A DNA stretch of 64,000 nt from Paramecium pentaurelia (lineage: Eukaryota > Ciliophora > Oligohymenophorea > Peniculida > Parameciidae), in NCBI GenBank assembly GCA_905183005.1, contig CAJJDO010000013.1, positions 175,728-239,727 of the forward strand, written 5' to 3'. Below are positions 48,884-59,515 of this stretch, in pieces; the stretch's first letter is position 1, and each line of letters starts with the position of its first letter. Under the pieces are notes generated by a model that did not search any database, was not told the origin of the DNA, and worked only from the letters and a program-made list of their open reading frames with translations. A program made the position numbers and the translations under genes.

Positions 48884-49527
48884 TCAACAACATTTTTGTG
48901 GTTATGTTTCAGCTCCATCAATTTTAATATTTTTTGTAATTTTTTCTCCATTCTGAGAATTTTAATTTTATCCTCTTCTAACAAGAATCTATTAAACTAA
49001 TTCGGTATACATTTCCTTTACTTATGCCCCTGTTCTTGCTGAGCATTCAAAATATTTAATTTAATACTAGGATTGAATTAATAATATACTTTTTATGCTA
49101 ATTGTTGTCCTTCCAAAGTAGTTACTTCTCTTTATGAAATATCACATTTATTTGCAACTAAAACAATAGAGATTTATTCACAATCTATTTATTCTTTTAA
49201 ATTATCAATCCAAGTTTAAACTTATTAAAATGAGTTTTTATCAATAACACTATAAACTAAAGACACTCCTTAAGCATTTCTATAAAAAATTGGAGTAATA
49301 ACTCTAAATCTTTCTTAACCTAAACAATTAAAATTTTATTTACCTGCTGTGTCCCAAACTTAAACAGTGACTTAATTTTCTCCTTAAATAAGAATTTTCT
49401 ATCTATATTCTACTCCTAATGTGGCCTATATATTTTCAGAAAACTTTTCATCAACATAACGACTTAATAGAGATGACTTGCCAACTGCACCTTCACCTAA
49501 CATTAGAATTTTGACTTTTTCTGTCAT
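48884..49527 (-). CDS. Rab-family small GTPase
   Basis: Two introns (24 and 23 nt) leave exactly 199 codons. All nucleotide-binding motifs are present: GEGAVGKSSLLSRYV (P-loop), the switch I Thr in ATLGVEY, WDTAGQERFR (switch II), NKCD and ECSARTG. The C-terminus QPQKCC is a double-cysteine geranylgeranylation site. The sequence is closest in outline to the Rab5/Rab21/Rab22 group but too diverged to name. It cycles between membranes and cytosol to direct vesicle targeting. The start is the first ATG, seven residues before the P-loop strand. Confidence 0.94.
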
Positions 49528-49556
49528 TTTATTTTTAAATTTTATATAAATAATAA

Positions 49557-50189
49557 TCACTAAGCTAAAGTTTATAATTATTCTTTTATTTTACACAAAT
49601 TGTTGTGAAAATTATTAACTTCATTTTAGTTAAGCTGAAATGTCACATTCTCCTTTGTATTTTTTTAAGTATTTAGAGTTTCCAATTATAAGAATAAGAC
49701 AGGCATATTAACCTATTAATTATTTATAAAGAACATACCTTCTATTAATTATGTGTCTAAATTTGTATATCTACTCTCCAATCAATATCAATTAGCGAAT
49801 CTGCTTAACATATCTCTCTATTTGTAATTTTATCACACACTATAATAAGAGTTTAGATATATCTTACATTCAGAGATTTAAAGTATAGAATCTGTTAATA
49901 ATTTAGCTAATTGCTAATCAAAAGTAGATGGAAATAGTTATAAAATGGCTTATTCATTCCATTATAATAATTCTGCACTTTCTAATAGTTTAACTAATCC
50001 TATAATGAGTGTATGAGCTTATTTCTCAGTCATTTATAAATCTTAAGGCAATGAAGCACTTACAGGTGTTTCCATAAATTCTTAAAATGAGTTAAGTTTG
50101 TTTCTAAATAAATAAGCATATTCAAATAATTTTCTCACATATTTCTTAGATGGCAATTATGATAAAAGTCCAAGGATTTAAAAATTCAT
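49557..50189 (-). CDS. COMM-domain protein (COMMD4-like)
   Basis: After two introns (28 and 26 nt) the frame is exactly 193 codons. The C-terminal 75 residues form the COMM domain: LIDIDWRVDIQIQTHNQQ, VNMPVLFLQLETLN and VTFQLNQNEVNNFHNNLCKI. The N-terminal helical part includes LPSKKYVRKLFEYAYLFRN. COMMD proteins assemble into the ten-subunit Commander complex, which works with the retriever and CCC machinery in endosomal recycling. It lies 29 bp upstream of the Rab gene on the same strand, so the two may be expressed together. Confidence 0.82.
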
Positions 50190-50260
50190 TATATATTTTA
50201 ATAACCCATAAAATATGAGATTTGTGATAAATATTTAAATAATTAATATATATTTATTTT

Positions 50261-50380
50261 CCTTGATCCTTCCCTGGTCAGATTGACCAAATGATGAGCG
50301 AGAATTAAATCCAATTGCGGATTCAAGTCTGGTCTCCAAACTCTTGTTACGCATGGACTTAAAACTATCTGACTATAACT
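50261..50380 (+). ncRNA. Structured RNA candidate, possibly a C/D-box snoRNA
   Basis: A GC island of about 110 bp in AT-rich spacer with three stable hairpins: GGTCA/TGACC at 50275, AATCC/GGATT around 50307-50322, and AAGTC/GACTT enclosing 50325-50360. A box-C-like ATGATGA lies at 50291 and a box-D-like CTGA at 50369, about 75 nt apart. The usual terminal stem next to these boxes is not evident, so C/D assignment is tentative. It is not a tRNA, U1-U6, SRP or telomerase RNA by any signature I can see. The strand is chosen from the box orientation. Confidence 0.55.
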
Positions 50381-50500
50381 ATATATATATATTAAATGTA
50401 GTAATCCTTCATCCTAGAATTCTCTAAAATAGGATGATGTAGATATGTATATCTATTAATTTTAATTAAAAAAAAGAGGAATACTTTATTTTTAGATTAT

Positions 50501-51211
50501 TCAAAATAATTGAAATTATTCATAATCATTTTAATTTTCAAATTCTATTTATACTTCATAAATTCTCCCATTTGAATTTTAACATTCTAAGTAAATAATA
50601 AATTGATTCTTGAATATTTTATCATTTAATATCAAACCTTCAATTAGGCCTGGTCTAATTTTAATGGATATAATACTCTATTTTGATTTTGTATTACTTT
50701 TCAATTTTAAATACAATAATTTCCAAATTGTCTTAACAGTATATTTAATCATTTATCATGACTTATTTAAGTTTACTCTTATTAACTTTTTAACAAATAC
50801 TTAATAAAACACATATTCTTCAATTTCTTTAATTGGAGATAATGGAAGGAATATCTATTTATGTAAACTATTTTTCATCTCAACAAAATGGGATCTAATA
50901 TCTAAAGATTTATTCTTTATATTTAATTATAGAAATCCAAAATTATTATTAGTAGATTCATTAACACAATTATATTTGTCTTTCTTCTTTATAGAAAAAA
51001 TAGTTTATCTATTGGATAGAGATACTTTTGATTATTAATTAGTTGTAGTTTCTAATTAATATAATAATGACAAATTTTGAGTAATCTAATTATTTTTAGT
51101 ATTTTTTTGATGTTTGAATTTTCGTATTCTTTTATAAGTATAACACTTACTTTTTTTCTTTAATACATTTATGAGTGTTGAATAAATTAATATTAGATTG
51201 TGATTGCACAT
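50501..51211 (-). CDS. Unknown protein, about 221 residues
   Basis: Two introns (23 nt, GTATTT...AATAAG, and 22 nt, GTATTA...AATTAG) leave exactly 222 codons and remove an apparent in-frame TGA. The N-terminus is basic and Asn/Gln-rich (KCYTYKRIRKFKHQKNTKNN). The rest is a beta-strand-rich domain (KSLDIRSHFVEMKNSLHKQI; NLEIIVFKIEKQYKIKIE; PGLIEGLILNDKIFKNQFII). I do not recognise the fold; strand spacing could fit a C2-like domain. The start lies 51 bp from NAA35, so the two are divergent. Confidence 0.6.
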
Positions 51212-51262
51212 ATTCTTAGTCTTCATATAATTGTACTTTATTTTTATACATTAATTTAATTA

Positions 51263-53270
51263 ATGGATATTACAGCAGAACTTAAGAGTCTCAAAAATGG
51301 AGATATTCTTTTGGCAGAAGGATTTTCATTATTTGAGGCTATGTCAGCTACTGAATTATTTGATAAAAAAATAGATGTAAAACTTGGTTTGGCAGATGCA
51401 GATACACCTTAAAAATTATTGTAATCACAATAGATAAAAACAGGATCACAACTAACTAATGAAGAAGTAAAGCATATTCAAAATAATTTTATAGCTTATA
51501 GGACTCTTTGATTTAGTTTTCTAGAAAATTACTTGTTGGTTAAATGGAAATGCATTAGCATAGACTATTTACACATTAGTATATTAATATGATGATTCAT
51601 TATGGGATAATCCATTTGTTAAAGCTTTGTTTGATACTTTAAATACTGTAGGAAGTCATATCTTTAAAATAATTAAGGATGCTCCATTCTTAAGAGAAGA
51701 GGATTATAATCCATCTGTATTCAGTTTCAGAAACAAAAGAATATCTACTATTTAAGAATTATTGACAACTACATTAAATCCATTGGATACTGAATTAAGT
51801 GGAAAAGTTAAGAAATCTAAATAATTAACTATAGCAGATGCACTCTCCTCTAGAATTAAATTGCTTAAGGGTTTTTGTTTAATTGTTTAATGTCTTTAAT
51901 AAACATTTAATGCTGAATCATAAAAATAAATAACAGATCATATTGAGTTTATTAGAAAAAGATATGATACTGTTGTTTAAACTATGGCTATGGGAAAGGA
52001 TATGTCAAATTATTAAAGTTCTACTATTCTTAAACATCTCAAATCCATGATTAGTATGAGAAAAATACCTTAAATGGAAAAACCTTATGAATATTTTAGT
52101 ACCATGTTAAATTAATTAGAAGCAGTACTTGATTTAAGTGCAGAACGCAATTACTTTAATATTTAATAGAAAATTTGTACTCTAATTCATGATTATCCTA
52201 AGAATATTTTAATTAGAGCTTATTTAGAATAAAATCTATTTAAATATGATTAATTCTTATATTTTCATTAAACTCCTTGGATTAATATCATTATAGGAAC
52301 TCTTAATAAAATGTTTTCATAGAATTTTGATTAATTATATCAAAATGTATTTAAGGAATATCAAGATTGTATAGTACCTGTTACTTATGAATACGTAATT
52401 AAATAATTAAGATCCAAATTTAGAAAAAGTAGAGATTTTCATAAAAATTATTCTCATTTATCAATATTAGTTCATCATAGTAATTAAATTGATCAAGATA
52501 TCTTTAAAAATAAAAATCCTTTGATGATCTTCAGTTATGAAATTGCTGTTTAATCAATGATTCAATAATTATAATATGGATTTGATTTAGAACTCTATTC
52601 AGATGTAGATTATGCTAGTATTTACTTTTATTTAGAATATTTAACTACAATTCTTGATAGAAATAGAACCAATTATGTTAATCAATTGACCAATTCATAA
52701 AGAGAATAATTACAGAACCAAAACAAAAAGAAACCAAAAGTATCTCCATTGATAGATTAAATGTACTTTGAAATTCAATATTGGAAAGGATTGAATTCTC
52801 TCTTTAGAGTAAAATGTTATTATAATAACAGGGTTTATCAAGGTTATACTATACCCTTATGGAAAATGGATTCATTAAGAAAGTCCAAGATATGGATCAT
52901 CGATATTCTAACAGAATGAAAATATTTGACACTTGTTATTACATCAAACCAATTAAATTTGATGAATATACATAAAAAATGAAGTCTTATGGATCTTTCT
53001 AAGAAACACTCAAATTTGTCAGTTCCTCGTTAAGTGAAGCATAACAACTTTTTGCCTAAGTTAAAGACAATAAATTTGTTCCTTAGCAAATGCAAGATTA
53101 ATCAAAAGATTTGGTTATGGTAATTTATTATTATTAATTATGATTAGATATGTGTTGTAACATCTGTAAATGCTATGAAATTAATATCAAATCAAAAATA
53201 CTAAATTTCATTTAAGAAAACAACAGTATCATTTGTACCATAGATAGAGTTAATTGCATTATAATAATGA
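51263..53270 (+). CDS. NAA35: NatC auxiliary subunit NAA35 (MAK10)
   Basis: Three introns (28, 23 and 28 nt) leave exactly 643 codons. Family landmarks are ELKSLKNGDILLAEGFSLFE, LGLADADTP, LFDLVFQKITCWLNGNALAQ, QTIYTLVYQYDDSLWDNPFV near the start, the central FKYDQFLYFHQTPWINIIIG, and LSRLYYTLMENGFIKKVQDM near the end. NAA35 anchors the NatC N-terminal acetyltransferase to ribosomes. The second intron (GTAAAA...AACAG) is easily missed and would then mimic a frameshift. The stop codon is followed after a single base by the stop of PEX12 on the other strand. Confidence 0.92.
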
Positions 53271-53271
53271 T

Positions 53272-54069
53272 TCAAAATAATTTTATTATATGATGATTAG
53301 TAATTTCATTTTTAATTACCATTTATTGTAAGCATTCTAAACAATAAACATATCCAGTAGTTTTTAATACACTAGGTATTTATGGTATTCTTTTACATTT
53401 AGGACAATATTTCTAGACATTTTTAGCATCAACTTATTTTGGTGCTTAAATAATTTAATTCTATTGTTAAACATTATTATTTTTTTTGGAAAAATAGAAA
53501 TCTAAAAATTTTAATCCCAAATAAATAAATAACATTCCATATTTATATGGAGATTCCATTTTGAATCTGATTAGATCCTATTTTATTAAAGAATAAAAAA
53601 TAGCATAGCTCTTTTGTTCATCATTTAACAAATACTAAAATTTCATTAAAATATCAATCAATTTAAATCCTCTATAAATCCATAATATTACTATCTTTTT
53701 TCTATCTTAATTTGCATTATTTGAATATTCATGTAATTTCTGTAATAAATAAGGAATCATAATCCTTATAATCAAAGTTAAAATTCGTTTAACTTTATTA
53801 TTTTGTTTTTATTCTGATAAAAAGAATCCATAAAAATATTCAGCATATGAAGCATTATACTTTAAGGCATAAGGTAGATTAATACAAAATTCAATCAGAT
53901 AAGCAATTTCTTTTGAATATTGAAAATATTATATAAATCGATCTTATTGTGTAATTATTCCTATTGAATATTACAAGGCATTTCTTAATGATCTATGATG
54001 ATTATTGGATGATTAAGTACTCTTCAAATTTTTCAAGAGAAAAATATTCAAAAAAATGAATTCTTCCAT
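53272..54069 (-). CDS. PEX12: Peroxin-12-like RING protein
   Basis: An intronless frame of 265 residues. The N-terminal two-thirds match the peroxisomal PEX2/10/12 membrane region (SLRNALQYSIGIITQQDRFI; LIEFCINLPYALKYNASYAE; LTLIIRIMIPYLLQKLHEYS; FYSLIKQDLIRFKMESPYKY). The C-terminal RING reads YCPKCKRIPQIPSVLKTTGY and VYCLECLQQ, with fewer zinc ligands than a full RING, as is typical of PEX12. It forms the retrotranslocation ubiquitin ligase for the PEX5 import receptor. Another ATG upstream in a different frame leads nowhere, so this start is the one that yields the family sequence. Confidence 0.85.
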
Positions 54070-54112
54070 CAAATTCGGTTCTACTATCCATTAATTTTAT
54101 ATATATTTATTA

Positions 54113-54677
54113 ATGGAATAGAAACCAAAATTGGCTTTTGGAGAAATCAATTACAAAAATTTGGAATAATTCAAAGTTATTACATAGAAGACCTTGCCAG
54201 TAAGTTATAGTGAAAACTTTTATATAAAAATTCTCACATATTCAGACTTTTCTACTCTTGGTATTGAAATTTAAGTAATGTGCAGGATATTATAATGACA
54301 TTGCAATTGGAGCTATAACAGCAAGAATAGAGGAAAAAGATGGTAAGAAGACTGCATATATAATGACATTTGGTGTATTAGATGCATACCGTCGTTTAGG
54401 ATTTGGCACATAATTATTGAATGAATTAATAAATAGAGTTAAATCTCATGATGAAATAAGAACTATATATTTACATATGTGGGTTAGCAACGAAATAGGA
54501 TTTTAATTTTATTCTAGACATGGTTTTGAGAAAACTATTTACAAAAAAAATTATTATACAGATATTGATCCTCCTCATTGTTATATTCTAACAAAACGTC
54601 TCTATCCAGATGTTGATCCTCCTATTCCTTACACAGAAGAAGATACTGAAAAAGAATAGGAAATTGCACAATAATGA
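54113..54677 (+). CDS. NAA50: N-alpha-acetyltransferase 50 (NAA50-like GNAT)
   Basis: One 25-nt intron leaves exactly 180 codons. The GNAT fold is clear: TLPVSYSENFYIKIL, YYNDIAIGAITARIE, AYIMTFGVLDAYRRLGFGTQ (the acetyl-CoA R/QxxGxG/A loop), IYLHMWVSNEIGFQFYSRHG and FEKTIYKKNYYTDIDPPHCY. The FPV-like motif (LPVSY) and the NYY...I.P end are specific to NAA50, which acetylates Met-starting N-termini and partners NatA. It starts 43 bp from the PEX12 start, so the two share a very short divergent promoter. Confidence 0.94.
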
Positions 54678-54846
54678 AGTATATATTTAGTAACATTAAT
54701 AAATATAAAATAAAGCAAATTTATTCTTATTATTTTTTTGTCATTCTTGGTTTTATATGGTTTATCAATTGATTATTTATAAATTGTTAGTTAATAATAA
54801 ATTTTGTTAAGATTTTAAGAAGATAGATGATAATTTCGAAAAATTA

Positions 54847-55083
54847 ATGACAGCCTTAGAATTAAGCTAAATTATAATTTACTTGTTTATAAATTTGCTA
54901 TAAAATGGACAATAAAATTATATTTAAGATATGTAAAGATAAAAGCTTTCTATATATAAAAAGATTAGAGGTTTTGAGAAAATAAGAATAGAATTAAATA
55001 ATTATTTTGTAAATACAAGAATGGTTAATAATCAAAATAAACTTATACTAATTAATTTTAATATAAATAATAAACTTGAATGA
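54847..55083 (+). CDS. Possible small gene, 78 residues
   Basis: An open frame beginning MTALELSQIIIYLFINLLQN with a charged, helical middle (DMQRQKLSIYKKIRGFEKIR). It could be chance in AT-rich DNA; no homology is recognised. Confidence 0.3.
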
Positions 55084-55223
55084 AATAAAGTTTAATTAAA
55101 TTTAATGGCTTAGTTAAAATTTTTCAATCACATTGTAGAGTTAATTAATCTTTATTTTGAATTACTTTATATTCATATATAAATGTTAACATAAATTGAA
55201 TCTTTGCATAATTAAATTAGTCT

Positions 55224-56575
55224 ATGTTATCATCAAATGAAGTTGTAAGATGGGAATGGCAGCCATTCAACAATAATATTATACATAATGGGTAAACTCT
55301 AAGAATAGAAGCTTCTAAAGTTATTAAATACTAAAATTCTAACCAAGAGTATTAACTTGATTTAAAGTTATGGAAACCCTTTCCATTTAGTTCAAATATT
55401 GGTTGGAATTGGCACAAATCTTGGAACATCCCTGAATTAGAGTGTTAATTAAAAGTAATATACATACTTTTAACATATAGATCGATGATGATTTGGACCA
55501 TCATATACTGAATACACTAACAATAGTGGCAAATCTCTACATTGTCAAACATAATTACGATAAAATGGAAATGGAAAGCATAGGATGCAAAGGCTCTTCT
55601 GAAGGTGTCTTCAGAAATGGAATTTCAATATTAAGATAATTAAAGTTCAATACAACCTCATATAAGAATGAAGTAATATGTTATGATTAATTTTTAAGTA
55701 TCAAAAGTTCCAAATAGTTGTGGTAATAAGTTAGATCAATAGCAGCCAGTAATCCGTTATCGATGCTAAATGTTCCCCTTATATATTTGTAGATTCTAGA
55801 AAGCATGCCAGATAACAAGCTTTGAATAATAACATATAATTAATTATAGATCCTTTTTTACCTGAGAATTTGGATAAAGAATTTGTAAAAAAGGAAAGAA
55901 AAAATTAACCTAAATGTTTATTAAAAGTTGATAATACAATTCAAGGGTTAATTAATTACTTCACTGCTCCAAATATTAGACACAAAATAAAACACCCTTT
56001 ATTCTTGGCTATTAAATTTGACAAATGTGTAAAATTATATTTGAAGAAATAATATTTTGTAAAAAATTCAAAAGATGCTATTATAAAAGTATAGAGTATT
56101 TTGATGAAATCAAATTAAGAAAGAAAATATTCAGATAAAGGAATGGCTTTACTCTTTTAAGTTGATTAAACTAATGAATTAGAATTTAAGAAAGTAAATA
56201 ATTATATTTATCATAAGGTTTATGAAATATCTCAAATCTTTGAAAACGAAATATTTATGCTTTATATGAAACAGGATTAAATACCTGAAGATTATACACT
56301 AATTGAAGATATTTCAAGAATGAGGTATCATTATAAACAGTTATATCCTAATTTAATCAATTAAAAAAGCTTAATAAATTTTTAATCTGATAATTAAGAA
56401 GAATAATCAAATTTAAAGTAAATAAAATTGAATGAATAGAATAATGAGAACTAAATAGATACTCATTTATCAATTAAATAGTGTCATTAATAAATATAAT
56501 AGAAGGATGACTATAATAATAATTAAATTCTTAATTATAATAATTAGCTTTCATATTATTATAATTAATTTTAAC

Positions 56576-56652
<77 letters not shown>

Positions 56653-56766
56653 TTCTAATTGTAATAATAATAATTGTACAACAATATGTAGTAACAACAG
56701 ATATATTAATAGCAATAATATTACATGATGCAACAATAACATTATTAATACAATAGATTCTATTGA
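55224..56766 (+). CDS. Possible Ndt80-like DNA-binding protein with a long poly-Gln tract
   Basis: Two introns of 26 nt each are removed. Residues about 10-180 read as a beta-rich domain: VVRWEWQPFNNNIIHNGQTL, WNWHKSWNIPELECQLKIDD, LNTLTIVANLYIVKHNYDKM, ISILRQLKFNTTSYKNEYQK, FQIVVVISQ and CSPYIFVDSRKHARQQ. The order (N-T-S linker, long strand, SPxIxVxxR motif) resembles Ndt80/MYRF/PhoG DNA-binding domains, transcription factors of meiosis and development; I rate this match moderate. The C-terminal 200 residues are Gln/Asn-rich and include 27 consecutive Gln encoded mainly by TAA. Frame and stop agree with the repeat. Confidence 0.75.
56578..56649 (+). repeat. TAA microsatellite, 24 units
   Basis: An uninterrupted (TAA)24 tract bounded by CAA codons. 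It is in frame with the surrounding gene, so under the ciliate code it encodes Gln and would be a run of stops in the standard code. Such tracts vary in length by replication slippage. Confidence 0.97.
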
Positions 56767-57018
56767 TTTATAAAAGTATTAAATATTCAAAATACTAATA
56801 CCAGAATTCATTATTATTTATTTATTATTTTATTTATGTCTTATATTATTAATAAAATAAGAATAACTTATTTTTTTAACATTATTTTTTTCCAACATTT
56901 TATATTAAACTCAATTCATTAAATAATAAATGGATAAGAACATATTTTAAAGTATTAGGGTAAGTTGAAACAATATTTGGTTAAATTAAATTTATGAATA
57001 ATTAAAATTAATTAATAC

Positions 57019-58022
57019 ATGGTAAATATTAAGAAAAAAAACCTGAGAGCTAGATAAGGAACTCAAAGATGGAGAAAGAACATCATTGTAGAAATGGGTG
57101 AATTTGATAATATAGATTTTACATAAAATGATGCTAAACCTGTAGATTTTTAAGTTGATGCTCAACCTATCAATATATATGAAAATAAAGATAGATTCAA
57201 GAAAAAACCTATTGATCCTACAAAATTATCTAAATTAGAAAAAATCAAAATCTAAAATATGGCAGAATAGTAGAAAAAGCAATAATAACCAGAAAAATAA
57301 AAGGAATTTTAAGATATATGGGCAGAGGAAGGAGGATTAAAAAAAATTTAAAGTCCAAAAGTAAAAGCTATTGTTACACCTCATCCAGGATAATCATATA
57401 ATCCTTAATTAAAAGATTATAATGAATTATTAGATGATGTAGTAAAAAAAGAAATTAGATCACATTAAAGATTATAAAATGTAGAGACTGAAGTAGAGAA
57501 AGCATAAAAATTGATTTAAAGGTATTTAATATAAAATAATAACTAAATTAGAGAGAAAGAAAAAAAATTAAAGAGAAAGATGAGTATGATTTAAAAAGTT
57601 CATGGAAAAGAAGTGGTTGATAGATTAATTGAAAAGAAAAAGAATCATGGACTTTTATTAGTAAAAAATATAAAAAAAGAACTTAATGCTGAAGCTAGAA
57701 TGAGACTTGAGAAAAGAAAGTAATAAAGAAAAGAGAAGAAACTTTTAGAGAGAGCAAGAAAATTATCAGGAAGAAATTTGGTACCAATTAAAATAGGAAA
57801 TAAAAAGTAAATATAATTATAATTTATAGAGTGGAAGTAACATAAGATGAATTTGTATTAGATGATTAATTAAAGAGTCATTTGAGACATGTTACATAAG
57901 GAGATTTATTAGTGAAAAGTGAATTTGATGGTTTTGTTAGAAGAGGATTGATAGAACCTAAATCAAAATCAAATAAATTATCAAAGGCCAAAGTTCCATT
58001 ATTTAAAATTAAAGAAAAATGA
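57019..58022 (+). CDS. NOP53: NOP53-like ribosome biogenesis protein
   Basis: A basic, helical protein with the NOP53/PICT1 signature HPGQSYNPQLKDYNELLDDV in the middle and the C-terminal VEVTQDEFVLDDQLKSHLRH and EFDGFVRRGLIEPKSK. NOP53 recruits the exosome/Mtr4 to the 7S pre-rRNA of the large subunit. One intron (23 nt, GTAAAT...TTATAG) before VEVTQDEF is required; a second 30-nt candidate after KLIQR keeps the frame either way. The start (MVNIKKKNLRARQGTQRW) carries the basic N-terminus of the family. Confidence 0.87.
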
Positions 58023-58052
58023 TTGTTAAAATATTAATTTATATTTCAAACT

Positions 58053-59485
58053 ATGTAACAACATTATCTTGATCTTACTAATCCTGCCAATGTTTCTCCA
58101 TCAGCAAATGCAGCTGCAGGAACTACTAATAGAAGTACTTTAGATGAAGATTGGTTGTTGATTGCTGGTATTGTACTAGCATTTTCTTAATTGGGATTTG
58201 GATTTTTGGAGGCTGGATCTGTTAGATATAAGAATGCCTAATCAATAGTTATAAAGGTATTTCTTGGAATGTGTTTAACAGTATTAATATATTGGTTGGT
58301 AAAATGATGTTTTAATAATTCAAAATAGTTTGGGTATGGATTTTCTTATGGTGATGATTTTGGAACATATTTTATGGGAGGTACAAAACTTGGAGCATAC
58401 AATTGGGCAGCAACAGAAGCATAAAATGATTATTCAAATTTTGGTAGTTAATTTTAATAATAATATTAGTGTTCAAAGCAACATTATCATGTATAGGAGT
58501 ATCAATAGTATCTGGTGGAGCAGCTGAAAGATTAACATTTTTAGCCTGGGGTGTTTTGGCTCTCTTTTATTCAGGATTTGTATCTCCAGCAATAGTTCAT
58601 TGGACTAATGCTAATGGATGGTTAACTAAATTAGGATATAAAGACTTGGCAGGATCTGGATTTATATTCTATTCAGCTGGTGTTGCTGCTTTAGTAGTGA
58701 CAGTAGTATCTAAACCAAGAAAATATAGATTTGATACAAATTCTACTTTAAATTTTTAACCATTCAGTTCAATATATGTGGCATTTGGAACAGTAATACT
58801 TTTTGCTACTTGGATGTTCATAAATGGTGGTTAAATTTAATCTGGTTCATCTACTCCATATGTTTAAGGATTAGTAGCAGTTAATACTTTAATAGCTGGA
58901 GCTGCAGGTGGATTTTGGAGTTTTGTTATAAGATATTTGACAAAAGAAACAACAAGTTTATTTTCAATTTCTAGAGGAATATTGGCTGGATTGGTGGCAA
59001 GTTCAGCTGCTGCTCATGAATCTTAGATTTGGGCTACTTCTATTGTTGCTTCAATTGCTGGCATTGTTTATACATTAACAGCTACAGCTTTACCTAAATT
59101 TAAATTAGATGATCCAGTCTAAATTGTACCTATTTTCTTGGTATTTAATTAATTTAATCTTAGCATGGTGGATTTATTGGTGTCTTTTTTACTGGATTAT
59201 TAGATGTAAATGGTGGATTATTTTATGGAAAAGGAATGAAATTAGTAGGTTGTTAATTATTAGGATTATTAATTATCACAGTTTGGGTTGCCTTTTTTGT
59301 TTTCTTCATCTTAATAGTTCTCAAAGGATTTGCTGTTTTGAGAATTGATTCAGATGCTGAAGTAGCTGGCATTGATAAAGAAAAATGTATTTTTTAATTA
59401 ATATTTATTAGGTAATTATGAAGCCATTTCATTTTCTAATGAAGATCCATAATAAGTCAACATTATAAAATCAGTATCACATTGA
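58053..59485 (+). CDS. Ammonium transporter (AMT family), first pore His absent
   Basis: Eleven hydrophobic segments of the AMT/MEP fold are visible, beginning WLLIAGIVLAFSQLGFGFLE, with the signature AGSVRYKNAQSI, IVSGGAAERLTFLAWGVLAL, TWMFINGGQ and AGAAGGFWSFVIRYL. The GFLEAGSVR region and DDP motif fix the family. The first conserved pore histidine lies in DFAGSGxVH in other AMTs; here the block reads DLAGSGFIFYSAG, so it is Phe. The second pore histidine, in VPIFLHGG, remains. At least four introns of 23-30 nt are removed. The C-terminal tail is short. These proteins conduct ammonium across plasma or vacuole membranes. Confidence 0.9.
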
Positions 59486-59515
59486 TTCATTTATATATTA
59501 ATATTCATATTTTAA

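Noticed and set aside
50501..51211. Apparent in-frame TGA readthrough
   Set aside because: Two ordinary introns of 23 and 22 nt remove it and give 222 codons.
51263..53270. Apparent frameshift in NAA35 near the YNNRVYQG reading
   Set aside because: A 23-nt GTAAAA...AACAG intron resolves it and gives exactly 643 codons with family-like sequence.
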